64,000 bases of DNA from Trissonchulus latispiculum (lineage: Eukaryota > Nematoda > Enoplea > Enoplida > Ironidae): the NCBI GenBank assembly GCA_030248195.1, contig JASAND010026687.1:1-64000 (forward strand), written 5' to 3'. Below the pieces are notes generated by a model, which worked only from the letters and a program-made list of their open reading frames with translations, did not search any database and was not told the DNA's origin. This document shows positions 1 through 11,933 of this stretch, piece after piece. The translations under genes and the position numbers were made by a program. Position 1 is the stretch's first letter, and each line of letters starts with the position of its first letter.

Positions 1-3000
1 TCGATAAAGTTTTGATGGAGTTTTGGGGGGGTCAAAGTTGGCCCAAAAGCGATTTTGGCAAATTTTGGGCAATTTTTCAAAAAAATCAAAAATGACCAGA
101 ATTAAAGTTACATGTCTAGTTTTTCATGGTAATTACTAACAACACCCTAAACTGTGTTTTCACGCATAAACGAAAATTCTAGGTCAAGAATTGTTGCTCC
201 AGTTCAGGTTTGAAGTTGGAACTATTTTACACTGTAATTTTTTGCTAAATTCACCGGTCGCGCATGGTCGACCGGTGCCGGCTAAAATTTTTCTCTACGT
301 TCCTCGCAGTTTCCATGCCACCAACTATGTGCGAAAAAAATTTGAGCAAAATCCATAAAGTTTTGATGGAGGTTTGGGGGGGGTCAAAGTTGGCCCAAAA
401 GCGATTTTGGCAAATTTTGGGCAATTTTTCAAAAAAATCAAAAATGACCAGAATTAAAGTTACATGTCTAGTTTTTCATGGTAATTACTAACAACACCCT
501 AAACTGTGTTTTCACGCATAAACGAAAATTCTAGGTCAAGAATTGTTGCTCCAGTTCATGTTTGAAGTTGCAACTTTTCTACACTGTAATTTTTTGCCAA
601 ATTCACCGATCGCTCATGGTCGACCGGTGCCGGCTAAAATTTTTTCTCTACATTCCTCGCAGTTTCCTTGCCACCGACTATGTGCAAAAAAAGTTTGAGC
701 AAAATCGATAAAGTTTTGATGGAGTTTTGGGGGGGTCAAAATTGGCCCAAAAGCGATTTTGGCCAATTTTGAACAATTTTTCAAAAAAATCCAAAATTAC
801 CAGAATTAAAGTTACATGTCTAGTTTTTCATGAGAATTACTAACAACACCCTAAACTGTGTTTTCATGCATAAACGAAAATTCTAGGTCAAGAATTGTTG
901 CTCCAGTTCATGATTGAAGTTGGACCTATTTTACACTGTAATTTTTTGCCAAATTACCGGTCACTCATGGTCGACCGGTGCCGGCTAAAATTTTTTCTCT
1001 ACGTTCCTCGCAGTTTCCTTGCCACCAACTATGTGCGAAAAAAATTGAGCAAAATCGATAAAGTTTTGATGGAGTTTTAGGGGGGTCAAAGTTGGCCCAA
1101 AAGCAATTTTAGCAAATTTTGGGCAATTTTTCAAAAAAATCAAAAATGACCAGAATTAAAGTTACATGTCTAGTTTTTCATGGTAATTACTAACAACACC
1201 TTAAACTGTGTTTTCATGCATAAGCGAAAATTCTAGGTCAAGAGTTGTTGCTCCAGTTCATGATTGAAGTTGGAACTTTTTTGCACTGTAAGTTTTTGCA
1301 TACTTCATCGGTCGCTCATGGTCGACCGCTGCAGGCTAAAATTTTTTCTCTACCTTCCTCGCAGTTTCCTTGCCACCGACTGTGTGCGAAAAAAAGTTGA
1401 GCAAAATCGATAAAGTTTTTGATGGAGTTTGGGGGGGGGTCAAAGTTGGCACAAAATCAATTTTAACAAATTTTGGACAATTTTTCAAAAAAAATTACAG
1501 AATTAATGTTACATGTCTAGTTTTTCATGAGAATTACTAACAACATCCTAAACTGTGTTTTCACGCATAAACGAAAATTCTAGGTCAAGAATTGTTGCTC
1601 CAGTTCATGATTGAAGTTGGAACTTTTTTACACTGTAATTTTTTGCCAAATTCACCGATCGCTCATGGTCGACCGCTGCAGGCTAAAATTTTTTCTCTAC
1701 CTTCCACGCAGTTTCCTTGCCACCGACTGTGTGCGAAACAAAATTGAGCAAAATCGATAAAGTTTTGATGGAGTTTTGGGGGGGTCAAAGTTGGCCCAAA
1801 AGCCATTTTGGCAAATTTTGGACAATGTTTCAAAAAAATCAAAAATTACCAGAATTAAAGTTACATGTCTAGTTTTTCATGAGAATTACTTACAACACCC
1901 TAAACTGTGTTTTCATGCATAAACGAAAATTCTAGGTCAAGAATTGTTGCTCCAGTTCATGATTGAAGTTGGAACTATTTTACACTGTAATTTTTTGCTA
2001 AATTCACCGGTCGCGCATGGTCGACCGGTGCCAGCTAAAATTTTTCTCTACGTTCCTCGCAGTTTCCATGCCACCAACTATGTGCGAAAAAAATTTGAGC
2101 AAAATCGATAAAGTTTTGTTGGAGTTTTGGGGGGGGGGTCAAAGTTGGCCCAAAAGCGATTTTGGCAAATTTTGGGCAATTTTTCAAAAAAATCAAAAAT
2201 GACCAGAATTAAAGTTACATGTCTAGTTTTTCATGGTAATTACTAACAACACCCTAAACTGTGTTTTCACGCATAAACGAAAATTCTAGGTCAAGAATTG
2301 TTGCTCCAGTTCATGTTTGAAGTTGCAACTTTTCTACACTGTAATTTTTTGCCAAATTCACCGATCGCTCATGGTCGACCGGTGCCGGCTAAAATTTTTT
2401 CTCTACATTCCTCGCAGTTTCCTTGCCACCGACTATGTGCAAAAAAAGTTTGAGCAAAATCGATAAAGTTTTGATGGAGTGGGGGGGGGGACAAAATTGG
2501 CCCAAAAGCGATTTTGGCCAATTTTGAACAATTTTTCAAAAAAATCCAAAATTACCAGAATTAAAGTTACATGTCTAGTTTTTCATGAGAATTACTAACA
2601 ACACCCTAAACTGTGTTTTCATGCATAAACGAAAATTCTAGGTCAAGAATTGTTGCTCCAGTTCATGATTGAAGTTGGACCTATTTTACACTGGATCTTT
2701 TTGCCAAAATCACCGCTCTCTCATGGTCGACCGGTGCCGGCTAAAATTTTTTCTCTACGTTCCTCGCAGTTTCCTTGCCACCAACTATGTGCGAAAAAAA
2801 TTGAGCAAAATCGATAAAGTTTTGATGGAGTTTTGGGGGGGTCAAAGTTGGCCCAAAAGCGATTTTAGCAAATTTTGGGCAATTTTTCAAAAAAATCAAA
2901 AATGACCAGAATTAAAGTTACATGTCTAGTTTTTCATGGTAATTACTAACAACACCCTAAACTGTGTTTTCATGCATAAGCGAAAATTCTAGGTCAAGAA

Positions 3001-4476
3001 TTGTTGCTCCAGTTCATGATTGAAGTTGGAACTTTTTTGCACTGTAATTTTTTGCATACTTCATCGGTCGCTCATGGTCGACCGCTGCAGGCTAAAATTT
3101 TTTCTCTACCTTCCTCGCAGTTTCCTTGCCACCGACTGTGTGCGAAAAAAAGTTGAGCAAAATCGATAAAGTTTTGATGGAGTTATGGGGGGGGGGTCAA
3201 AGTTGGCACAAAATCAATTTTAACAAATTTTGGACAATTTTTCAATAAAATCAAAAATTACCAGAATTAAAGTTACATGTCTGGTTTTTCATGAGAATTA
3301 CTAACAACACCCTAAACTGTGTTTTCACGCATAAACGAAAATTCTAGGTCAAGAATTGTTGCTCCAGTTCATGATTGAAGTTGGAACTTTTTTACACTGT
3401 AATTTTTTGCCAAATTCACCGGCCGCTCATGGTCGACCGGTGCCGGCTAAAATTTTTCTCTACGTTCCTCGCAGTTTCCTTGCCACCGACTATGTGCGAA
3501 AAAAGTTTGAGCAAAATCGATAAAGTTTTGATGGAGTTTTGGGGGGGTCAAAATTGGCCCAAAAGCGATTTTGGCCAATTTTGAACAATTTTTCAAAAAA
3601 ATCAAAAATTACCAGAATTAAAGTTACATGTCTAGTTTTTAATGGTAATTACTAACAACACCCTAAACTGTGTTTTCACGCATAAACGAAAATTCTAGGT
3701 CAAGAATTGTTGCTCCAGTTCATGTTTGAACTTGCAACTTTTCTACACTGTAATTTTTTGCCAAATTCACCGGTCGCTCATGGTCGACCGGTGCCGGCTA
3801 AAATTTTTCTCTACGTTCCTCGCAGTTTCCATGCCAACAACTATGTGCGAAAAAAATTTGAGCAAAATCGATAAAGTTTTGATGGAGTTTTGGGGGGTTC
3901 AAATTTGGCCCAAAAGCGATTTTGGCAAATTTTGGGCAATTTTTCAAAAAAATCAAAAATGACCAGAATTAAAGTTACATGTCTAGTTTTTAATGGTAAT
4001 TACTAACAACACCCTAAACTGTGTTTTCACGCATAAACGAAAATTCTAGGTCAAGAATTGTTGCTCCAGTTCATGTTTGAAGTTGCAACTTTTCTACACT
4101 GTAATTTTTTGCCAAATTCACCGATCGCTCATGGTCGACCGGTGCCGGCTAAAATTTTTTCTCTATATTCCTCGCAGTTTCCTTGCCACCGACTATGTGC
4201 GAAAAAAGTTTGAGCAAAATCGATAAAGTTTTGATGGAGTTTTGGGGGGGTCAAAATTGGCCCAAAAGCGATTTTGGCCAATTTTGAACAATTTTTCAAA
4301 AAAATCAAAAATTACCAGAATTAAAGTTACATGTCTAGTTTTTCTTGAGAATTACTAACAACACCCTAAACTGTGTTTTCACGCATAAACGAAAATTCTA
4401 GGTCAAGAATTGTTGCTCCAGTTCATGATTGAAGTTGCAACTTTTTTACACTGTAAGTTTTTGCCTACTTCATCGG
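1..4476. repeat. ~351 bp satellite with 5-mer higher-order structure
   Basis: About 12.7 head-to-tail copies of a ~351 bp AT-rich monomer, entered mid-array at the left edge. The landmark ATGGTCGACCG recurs near 264, 617, 968, 1319, 1666, 2017, 2369, 2723, 3074, 3428, 3780 and 4130. Variants recur every fifth monomer: the form with CGTTCC...TTTCCATGCC is at 264, 2017 and 3780; the form with CCGCTGCAGGC is at 1319 and 3074. The higher-order unit is therefore ~1755 bp. Each monomer has a G-run of 5-10 bases whose length varies most. The array stops abruptly inside a monomer at ~4476. Open frames here (for example a repeated MVDRCRLKFF frame) are by-products of the repeat. Confidence 0.97.
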
Positions 4477-4849
4477 TATTCATCATATTTCTAGTGCCTG
4501 CAGGATTTGTAGAACTCACTTAATGGCGTTTTAAATTTTAATTTGCTTTTGTCATCAATTTTGTTTTAGATTTCTTTGCTTTGTATCAACAGGATCTGGC
4601 TCCAAATGGAACGAGGTCTCTCGTTTCAATGTGCAAGATGAAGATGAAGAAAGAAAACTCCAGAGAAGCCGCTGCAGAAACCTTAAATTTTGTGTGTGTT
4701 CATTCCGCGTCGTTGTCGTTTTGTATTGTGCTGTGTTGTGTTGTCCTTAGGTAGGGATTAGTTGTTGTCCATAGGTAGGCGTTACGGTACTCTACAAACT
4801 TCGTGTAGGGTATATTATTAGCTTCATGAGCTCAAACTAATTTTGAAAT
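4477..4849. other. Intergenic, no gene seen
   Basis: Unique AT-rich sequence directly after the satellite. No long frame, no splice-bounded exon and no repeat was recognised. Confidence 0.6.
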
Positions 4850-6010
4850 GGGTAAATTCAGTTTAGGTACAACGAAGAAAATGTGCAGGGTTGATGCCTA
4901 TCTGGCACACATTTAGTTCCTAAGCTTTCCACCCTAGCCGTGCCAGGCCAAAAAGTTTAGTTCTGCTACGCTGATAGGGTGCCTTGGTTTAATTTCAGTG
5001 TGCGTACCTAATTGTGGGTTGCTCACTGAGATAAATCTTAGTCTTAGTAAATCTCACAAAAGGGGTGCAGAAATTGTATACAGTTCTAGTACCAGCCGTT
5101 TTGTCACGCGCTTTTACCAGAGATTATAGGCCAAATTTAAAACCAAAATATGTGGGTGAGAGCGAGATGCAGTGCCTCGTGCATTTCTGGTTATGTCCTG
5201 AAAAGCCTGGCTGCTCCAGTATGCAGTGATTCTTTATACTGTTGCATGTAGCACGTCAGCTACTGTTCCCTGTAAAGACCCACTGATACTGGATTGACTA
5301 TCTAGGCAAACCTTGGCCTCAACGTAGACAACTCACTGGCTTAGGAACCAGAATCTAATAATTACTTATGGTATAGAGATGGGTAAATTCCGTTGGATAC
5401 AACGAAGAAAATGTGCAGGATTGATGCCTATCTGGTACACATTTATTTCCTAAGCTTTCCATCCTAGCCGTGCCAAGCCAAAACGTTTAGTTCTGCTACG
5501 CTGATAGGGTGCTTTGGTTAAATTTCAGTGTGCGTACCTAATTGTGGGTTGCTCACTGAGATAAATCTTAATCTTAGTAAATCTCACAAAAAGTGTGCAG
5601 AAATTGTATACAGTTCTAGTACCAGCCGTTTTGTCACGCGCTTTTAAAAGAGATTATAGGCCAAATTTAAAACTAAAATACGAGGGCGAGATGTAGTACC
5701 TCGTGCAGATCTGGTTCATATGTCCTGAAAAGTCTGGTTGCTCTAGTATGTAGTGATTCTTTATGTTTGCATGTAGCACGTCAGCTACTGTTTCCTGTGA
5801 AGACCCGCTCATACTGGATTGACTACTCAAATCTTATCCTTAGAATGAACCAGAAGCTTATATATTAGGTATGGTACAGAGATTGATTGTCCTGAAAGCC
5901 CGGCTGCTGTAGTATACAGTGATACAATTAGTTACGTTAGAGCTTATAATTCAAAACTGTAGCCACTAAAGAACCAGAACCTTATAAGGTATGGAACAGA
6001 CAGCTTAGCA
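4850..6010. repeat. ~530 bp tandem duplication plus truncated third copy
   Basis: Copy 1 starts at 4850 (GGGTAAATTC) and copy 2 at 5381 (GGGTAAATTC), an offset of 531 bp. They match over most of their length, sharing for example GCGTACCTAATTGTGGGTTG and ACCAGCCGTTTTGTCACGCG. A shortened third copy begins near 5888 (TGTCCTGAAAGCCCGGCTGC), matching the 3' part of the other two (5198 and 5730), and ends near 6003. No coding potential was seen. Confidence 0.9.
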
Positions 6011-6840
6011 CAAAAAATTTGGGCTGCTGCTGTCAAACATTGCTTGGAAAGGAAGTAACCTTGCAATATTACAGAGGAGCAAGAGCAAGGTTTGGTGACT
6101 TCATGAAACCTTCCTGCTTAATGCAACAGTTGAAAATTAAATGAAATGTAGCATCAAGCTATTTAGTGATATTATTGCATGACTATTTCTGTATATATGC
6201 TAAAATGAATTAGTAATATATATGTAAATATCGACTGCAAATGATCTGGCATAGGCACACGTAGTTTTTGAAGCTTTTGCTAATCTAGCAAAAGCGCTAA
6301 AAGCAAAGCAGTAGGAGGAATAATTATACAGGAAAGGTTGACTGTTGATGTAGAAAAGTATATTAATAGGCTATTTTATGTCCGAACGGTATAGGCTGTG
6401 GTTAATTTATACGGTCAAAACTCGGTAGACTGTCTAGTTGAAGTGCTCCAAGATGTTTTGTCAAATGTGAATTGTTTCGTCGCTTTACATTTTTAAATTT
6501 TGTGTGGGCACTCAGCTTGAGTACCCTTCGCAGTGCTGCTGCACTTAAATATAGTCCAAATCGTCGATTTAGGCTGTTTTGAGACTTTCCCCGTGCTGTT
6601 TTTTATATATAGCGGTTTTTTCCCGCCAAAATTTCAAATCGCCTGGAATCTCCCCAGTGGTGGGGAAGATTCCGGAATTACGTTATCCCCAGTGAAACTT
6701 TCCAAAATTTATTTTTTAAATCCGTTAACGCCCAACGGAATTCCACTGGGGTGATTCCGGAATTTACCCCGTCCGTTAACGGATTTTCCGTTATCCCTAG
6801 TTCGCTTTCCGGATTCCGTTCACGCCAGCCTGCTAGGCTT
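6011..6840. other. Non-coding, with short repeated palindromes
   Basis: The first part is AT-rich and featureless. From ~6600 to 6830 the sequence is dense in short related motifs: GATTCCGGAATT at 6668-6679 and 6753-6764, CCGTTAACG twice, and CCCCAGTG/CACTGGGG in opposite orientations. This resembles a decayed end of an inverted-repeat element, but no boundaries or target duplication could be placed. A 73-codon frame at 6533-6754 looks like chance. Confidence 0.4.
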
Positions 6841-8215
6841 TTTGAAAGGCGCAACAAAGTTATGCATAGTAAACCCGCGGTACAACGAACAGTAGTAAAA
6901 CAAAAACAAAACAGTTAGAAGTGGCTAAGATACGACATATATATAGGACGGACTAGCCGAACTAGGGGGCACCCTTTGAAAAATCTCAAAAGAAACTACA
7001 AAAGTAGAAGTAGAGAATTTTAAAAGATCAATAAAATTTTAAAAGGTAATAATCAAACGAAAAACCCCATAAAATGTAACCCAAATGTATTCCCCCCCAA
7101 CCAGTTAAAGCTATCAGACAAAATAAAGCATAGAAATGGAATGAAAAAACACAACACGATTAGAAAAAATGGGAAAGGGGGAGGGGGAGCGAGCGAGTAG
7201 GGGGAACCGGAATGAACACAACCGGAACCGGAACACAATCACAACAATACAGACTGGTATAATAAAAGTTCAAAGTTAATAGGCCAGGGAGGCCGCCAAA
7301 AACCACGCCGTCGGGGGGAGACCCCACAGCAACCATCGGACCGACCTCCGGAAGGGGAGCGGGCGCCCCACGGCGCAAGCCGCTCCAGCCCCAAGACCAA
7401 TCACCGGCCAACAGACTAACCAGGCCCACCATCACCAGTAACCGGGCCAACCCAGACCTCTGGGCCTTTGCCAACCACGGACTCCTCCGGGTCCTAACAC
7501 AAGCGTAAAGCATAAGGGCATAAAAATTTACACAGCAGATACAGTATCAGAAATGGGAACTCGCCGCCAAGGTGGGACTGGGGGGGAGGGAAGGGGAAGT
7601 ATGTTACAGTGAACAACAAACAAACAAAAAAGGAGTAAATACGACATATTATATGGGGATTAACATACGGCACAAGGGCCTACAGTAAACAAAATAGCAT
7701 CATTATATAAGGCACGTATGCCACAGTCACAAAATAAGGCACGTAGGCCATACAGTATATCGTAAGGGCCCGATTAATTTAAGAGAGAGGGGGCGCGAGC
7801 CTACGGCTACTGCAGCCTGGAGAGTATCCAGACAACCAGCGACCGTAGACTGCGCCAAAATCAAAGAAAGCGCAAAGAAAAACTACGGAATCTAAGATGC
7901 CGGTCCGTGGTTGACCGCCCACCCTTGCCCGGACAACGGCCCAGACACAGGCGATGAGCAACCACGGACCCGCCGAGATACGGGACGGTGTAACAACCCC
8001 AGTACTATTGCATATTAAAAAATAAAAAGGTTAAAAATTTTGGTAAAATAGAATAAGAAGTCTGACGCAAGATAAAATAAAATATATGGGAAGTTCGCAA
8101 AATTTAAATCGCTTCAAGAAGAAAACTCCACTTTTAATTGAACGTGAAAGCAAAAAAAAATTCAAATAAGAGAATACTTTTATCAAAGAAGAAAATTATA
8201 TGCGAAAAGAAAGAA
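6841..8215 (-). other. GC-rich downstream exons and 3' region of the accessory transcript (tentative)
   Basis: A good donor at 8366-8365 on the minus strand (CTATCAG followed by GTATCC) suggests that the NADAR transcript is spliced onward. A possible acceptor (TATGCAATAG then TACTGG) lies near 8010. After it come GC-rich open segments at ~7780-8010 and ~7270-7513 with partly hydrophobic translations. The block CCGGACAACGGCCCAGACAC near 7930 also occurs in the gag leader and in the pol linker. Below ~7270 the sequence becomes A-rich and no frame is convincing. Exon limits are guesses and the product is unknown. Confidence 0.35.
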
Positions 8216-9718
8216 TCAAATTTGTTTCAGAAGGATGAATGTTAGACCACATATAAACACAGAGAACAAATCCCCCCAAACATAACAACGACACCCCCCA
8301 AACACGGGCCATGCAAATACCCCACCCCGCCACATACACACAAACAATGAGACAGGAGCAGGATACCTGATAGCCTCCCGGAGGTTCTGCTCAGCCTCGC
8401 GGACCGACAGCTCATGGGGAAGCTGCGGGAAAAGTTCCCGCCGGACGATCATACAGATTTTGCCCATCCAGTTCTGCCCCTTAGGATTTTCGGCAGTAAG
8501 AACTTCACGGCGGCGGGCCGGTGGCATAGCCTGAAGCTCCAGGGCATCATAGCCACAACTCCAGTAGGAGTCACCAGGCACCGCTTCAACCAAATAGGCC
8601 ACGCCGGTGTCGTGCAACCAACGGCGAAACTGGGGGCAAGAGGCCGCCTTGGCCCGGATGACATCAAACATTATAAGCGCTCGGATCAAGGAACCGGGAC
8701 CCGTCTTTGCGTGCCACATTTGACGCAGGGCGGATTCTCTCGGAACCCATTTGGCCATAAACTCCTCAGCCAAATACTTGGCTTGGAAGGGGCACTCCAT
8801 GGAGGCCACGACCCGGGCCGGCTCCTTGAGGCCAAAGAAGTCCTCGAACTTGCGCCAGTGGTACAACTGTTCAGAGGTACCGAATTCTTCCTCCCCCCAC
8901 TGGATGTAGACCATATCCTGAGAACCAGAAAGAGGATCAGGTTGGACGATCCACATATTAGAGGCCATAGCAGTGGGGCCCTTAAACCAGACGACTTGGC
9001 GAGTTCTCGCGGCTTGGTGAGGCTGGTTGTGAGAGTGCGCCCAAACCTTATTGACCGTGTCCTCCGCCAGAGTAGCGAGGTCTTTGGTGATCTTCGTAAT
9101 AAATTTGACATATTTAGAGGGCGGACCGCGGGCCGTCAAAAACAGGGGATAAATATTGATGAACGGAAAGATTTTGGCCGCAGCAGAAGCCGTGGCAGCC
9201 CACAAATTGGCAGCCTGCCCTACCAGTCGAAAGGAGTCAAATTCTAAGACACATCGACGGTAAATCGGAGGAAAGTCGAGACGAACTGTCCAACGATAGC
9301 GGTCCAGAGTTGGGTGCGGAGATCCGTCTGAGGTGACGAACTTGTGCTCCGTAGGGGTGCAATGCACCTCAGCCCCCGGAAAAAGATTTCTGATGCACTG
9401 CAAAAAGCTGTCATAGACATTGTCAGTCACTGCGAAAGGGATTTCATTACGACGAAAAACGTCATCCCAGAAGTTGTAGATGGCAATGAAATATGGGTTC
9501 AAGGAGGACCCATCGATCTTGGACTGAAGGTCCGGGAGACACGCAATTTGCCAATAAGGTTCCGAATGGATCCGAAAAGGAACCATATGCGGATAGTGGT
9601 GAATCAAGTAGTGGACCCCTGGCCAGAAAGCTTCATCCACCCTCTGAGGCCCCGTGTATGGCTGGGTGCCACAAGGCAACTGCTTTGTCGGAATCAGCAA
9701 AGTTGGGAGGGCATTCAT
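8216..9718 (-). CDS. NADAR-domain (YbiA-like) C-terminal part of accessory ORF 4
   Basis: A 500-residue open stretch. Residues ~240-432 form a NADAR domain: VVWFKGP and a SNMW block, FGTSEQLYHWRKFED (the family's E-x2-Y-x3-K motif), an AKYLAEEF helix, LVEAVPGDSYWSCG, and KGQNWMGKICMIVRREL near the end. The last two blocks match the family's LVE...D.YWG.G and G.N.LG..LM.VR signatures. NADAR proteins are N-glycosidases acting on ADP-ribose-like or riboflavin-pathway substrates; some relatives remove ADP-ribose from guanine. Residues 1-230 are not recognised. The true N-terminus lies upstream: the preceding frame (to 9633) joins this one across the C4 run at 9650-9653. The last ~50 residues are probably intron, because a donor follows EAIR at 8367. 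Confidence 0.82.
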   Translation of the reverse strand: MNALPTLLIPTKQLPCGTQPYTGPQRVDEAFWPGVHYLIHHYPHMVPFRIHSEPYWQIACLPDLQSKIDGSSLNPYFIAIYNFWDDVFRRNEIPFAVTDNVYDSFLQCIRNLFPGAEVHCTPTEHKFVTSDGSPHPTLDRYRWTVRLDFPPIYRRCVLEFDSFRLVGQAANLWAATASAAAKIFPFINIYPLFLTARGPPSKYVKFITKITKDLATLAEDTVNKVWAHSHNQPHQAARTRQVVWFKGPTAMASNMWIVQPDPLSGSQDMVYIQWGEEEFGTSEQLYHWRKFEDFFGLKEPARVVASMECPFQAKYLAEEFMAKWVPRESALRQMWHAKTGPGSLIRALIMFDVIRAKAASCPQFRRWLHDTGVAYLVEAVPGDSYWSCGYDALELQAMPPARRREVLTAENPKGQNWMGKICMIVRRELFPQLPHELSVREAEQNLREAIRYPAPVSLFVCMWRGGVFAWPVFGGCRCYVWGDLFSVFICGLTFILLKQI

Positions 9719-11877
9719 TGAACTTTTCTAATCCCGGAGGGATTTTGGCTAAGCCACGTTCACGAATAATTTTAGTAGCCTTATACGGCCCTGCCAAAGG
9801 TGCAACAATATATTGGGGTCGCTGATCCACTACAACTGTAGGAACTGTCCTAGATGAAAGGGAACCCGCCACCAGGCCTGTCAAATCTAGAACTAACTTA
9901 CGCGGAAACAGAAAATGAGATTCAGGCCAAACAACTTCCCTATCCACCGGAAGACCCTCAAACGGCGAAACCGCGTACGGCGAAACCTGAAGAGGCGGAG
10001 GCTGTGGAGGCGGCACATGAAGCTGAATCACCGGCTCTTCCTGCATAGGAACATCCAAAACCGCAGAAATATCTGGACGGTGGGATGGCCCAGGTTGATC
10101 CGAGACGCCCACGACCTGCACCACTACAGACGGGAGCTCGGAACCGGGGGTAGACCGCAAAGGGCCCGAACCCGGAGCCGCAGCGTCCGACCCACCAGAT
10201 AGTCCTGACAGATTTAAATTCATCAAAGACGACAGACCTCCGGCCGACGTATCCAGTAGGGGGTTAACCGAGGGTTCCGGATAAAAGATTTTGAATAAAT
10301 TTGGCATGTGAGCATTATCAATTTGAAGAACAGCATGAATGAAAGCCAAAGGTTTCCAGGTAGGTGGAATTCCCAATTTGTTAAAAATTTGGAGTTGAGT
10401 CAGCCCATATTGTTCTAAAGCAAAAAGCTGTTGCGGCGTACTAATATTAGGTAAAAGCTGGAAAAACGAATCTTGGGCAAGGCGACGAAGAGTGTCGTCA
10501 AGCCGAGAAACTGAAATCGACATGTCCAAAGCCGGAGAAAGACCAACCGGAGCAGGGCGGTGGGGGGTAGAGAAACGCAAGGGTGGAAGAGGAGTAGAAA
10601 CGGGCGGAAGGGGGGAATCAACCCCTCCTGTCGAAGCCGGAGAACCGGAGCCTGAACCGAAGAAACAGGAACCGCAGGGGGCTGGACCACCGGAGCCATC
10701 CGCACCGAGGTTTGAGAAACAGGCGGCTGCTGTGGCGGAAGCCTTGCTCGCACCGGAGTGGAACTCGGAAGAGAGAGCGTCACGGGCGGAGCAGATGTCG
10801 GAAACAAGCTAGAGGTCGTGACCCCAGGAGTACCGGGACCACGATCAACATAATAACCACCACCCGGAAGAAGAATAAAGTCCAAAGTAGAGGACTCAGA
10901 CTGGGCAGAAGTGTGGGGCGGGCAGTGAGTGAGAGACTCTTGACTGCTAGACGCACTTATGCCTGACGAAGATGGAACAGGCTGTGCAATGGAAACCTCC
11001 CCTGTAGGAGTTTGAACCACGGTTTTTCGAAGTTTGGTGGTCTTCACCGGAATAGTCACTGAAGCCGGCGGTAGCAGATTCGGAACAGGCTGCTCCGGGA
11101 GCGGCGAAGCAGCAGTAGTAGCCGGAGCAACGGAAGCAGCGACAGCAGCCGAAGCAACCGAAGCAGCAGTCGATGCAGCAGTCCGGGCGGCTATTTTCTG
11201 AAAGTATTTACGTGAAGCTTCAGCAGCCTCCGGAAGAGTAGGTTTTTTTGGCGTGTCTGCATACATGCCCAGTAGGTCATCCATGTGAAGGGTGAGACCG
11301 GAGCGTGTAGGAACGGAGCGATTCCTGAAGTGAGGAGACCGCCCAGATCCGACCGCGCTCGCACCCGACCGTGGAGGTGACCTAGAGTGAGCACGCGGGT
11401 GTTCGTCAATTAACAAACGCCCAGCAGACGTGTCCATAGGCGAAAGTGGAGAGTGAGGAGGAGTTCCCGGAGGGGAAGTCGGAAAACTCGCTAAGTTCAG
11501 CTGACTTGGCTGATGATCTACAGGTAGTTCCTCCGGGATCTCGTTTTCCTCAACAGCCCGGAAGTCCTGCTCCTCCTGCAGTGCCTCCTTGGCACGCTTA
11601 GCAGCTCCCGGAACCTTTTCCGCCTTAGTACCTAACACCGCCGGACTTACCCGGGGGGGCGCAGAGACAAAAATTTCCTTATCCCGGACTTCAGCCCCAG
11701 GAATCCGAGGGTTCTGTGCAGTAGAGACAAACAGGTCCGGGCGAAGGTGTGCCGAGATTTTGTCACCCTTACTTCTACCTTGTTGGGTTCAAACTTGAGA
11801 AAAATCATCTGGGTAGGGTCGAAAGGAGGATCCGTAACCGGAACAGGTTTTGGATCAGTAACAGCTAGGCTCGACAA
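9633..11877 (-). CDS. Accessory ORF 4, low-complexity middle region
   Basis: Three same-strand frames (11877-11647, 11638-10415, 10580-9633) appear to be one protein. Breaks fall at a T4 run (11758-11761) and at a C4/G6 cluster (10610-10625). The protein is rich in Pro, Ser and Ala, with an Ala/Thr-rich stretch (about 11.1-11.2 kb), an acidic stretch (about 11.5 kb), then a more ordered segment (about 10.2-10.5 kb, LRRLAQDSFFQLLPNI, NKLGIPPTWKPL). No known domain was recognised. It leads directly into the NADAR part and most resembles a disordered linker or structural protein. A TAA near 11906 lies between this part and the N-terminal part and is not explained by a homopolymer. Confidence 0.6.
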
Positions 11878-11933
11878 TTCGCGTAGCGCTTTGACTAAAC
11901 CTTTTTAACCATAGGCTCGGTGCTTCCGGAGCA

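Noticed and set aside
264..3962. Repeated 60-78 codon frames (MVDRCRLKFF type) in the left 4 kb
   Set aside because: They recur once per satellite monomer, change with monomer indels and have no start context or domain. They are repeat by-products.
6841..8200. 3' LTR of the large element
   Set aside because: Compared by eye with 25606-26221 in both orientations. No shared blocks such as GTGCGCATGTCAATCTCG or the TGTGAACTATTTTC end were found.
8414..9247. 277-codon plus-strand frame opposite the NADAR ORF
   Set aside because: Antisense shadow of a GC-rich coding region. Its translation is Arg/Gly/Leu-rich with no motif, while the minus frame shows a conserved domain.
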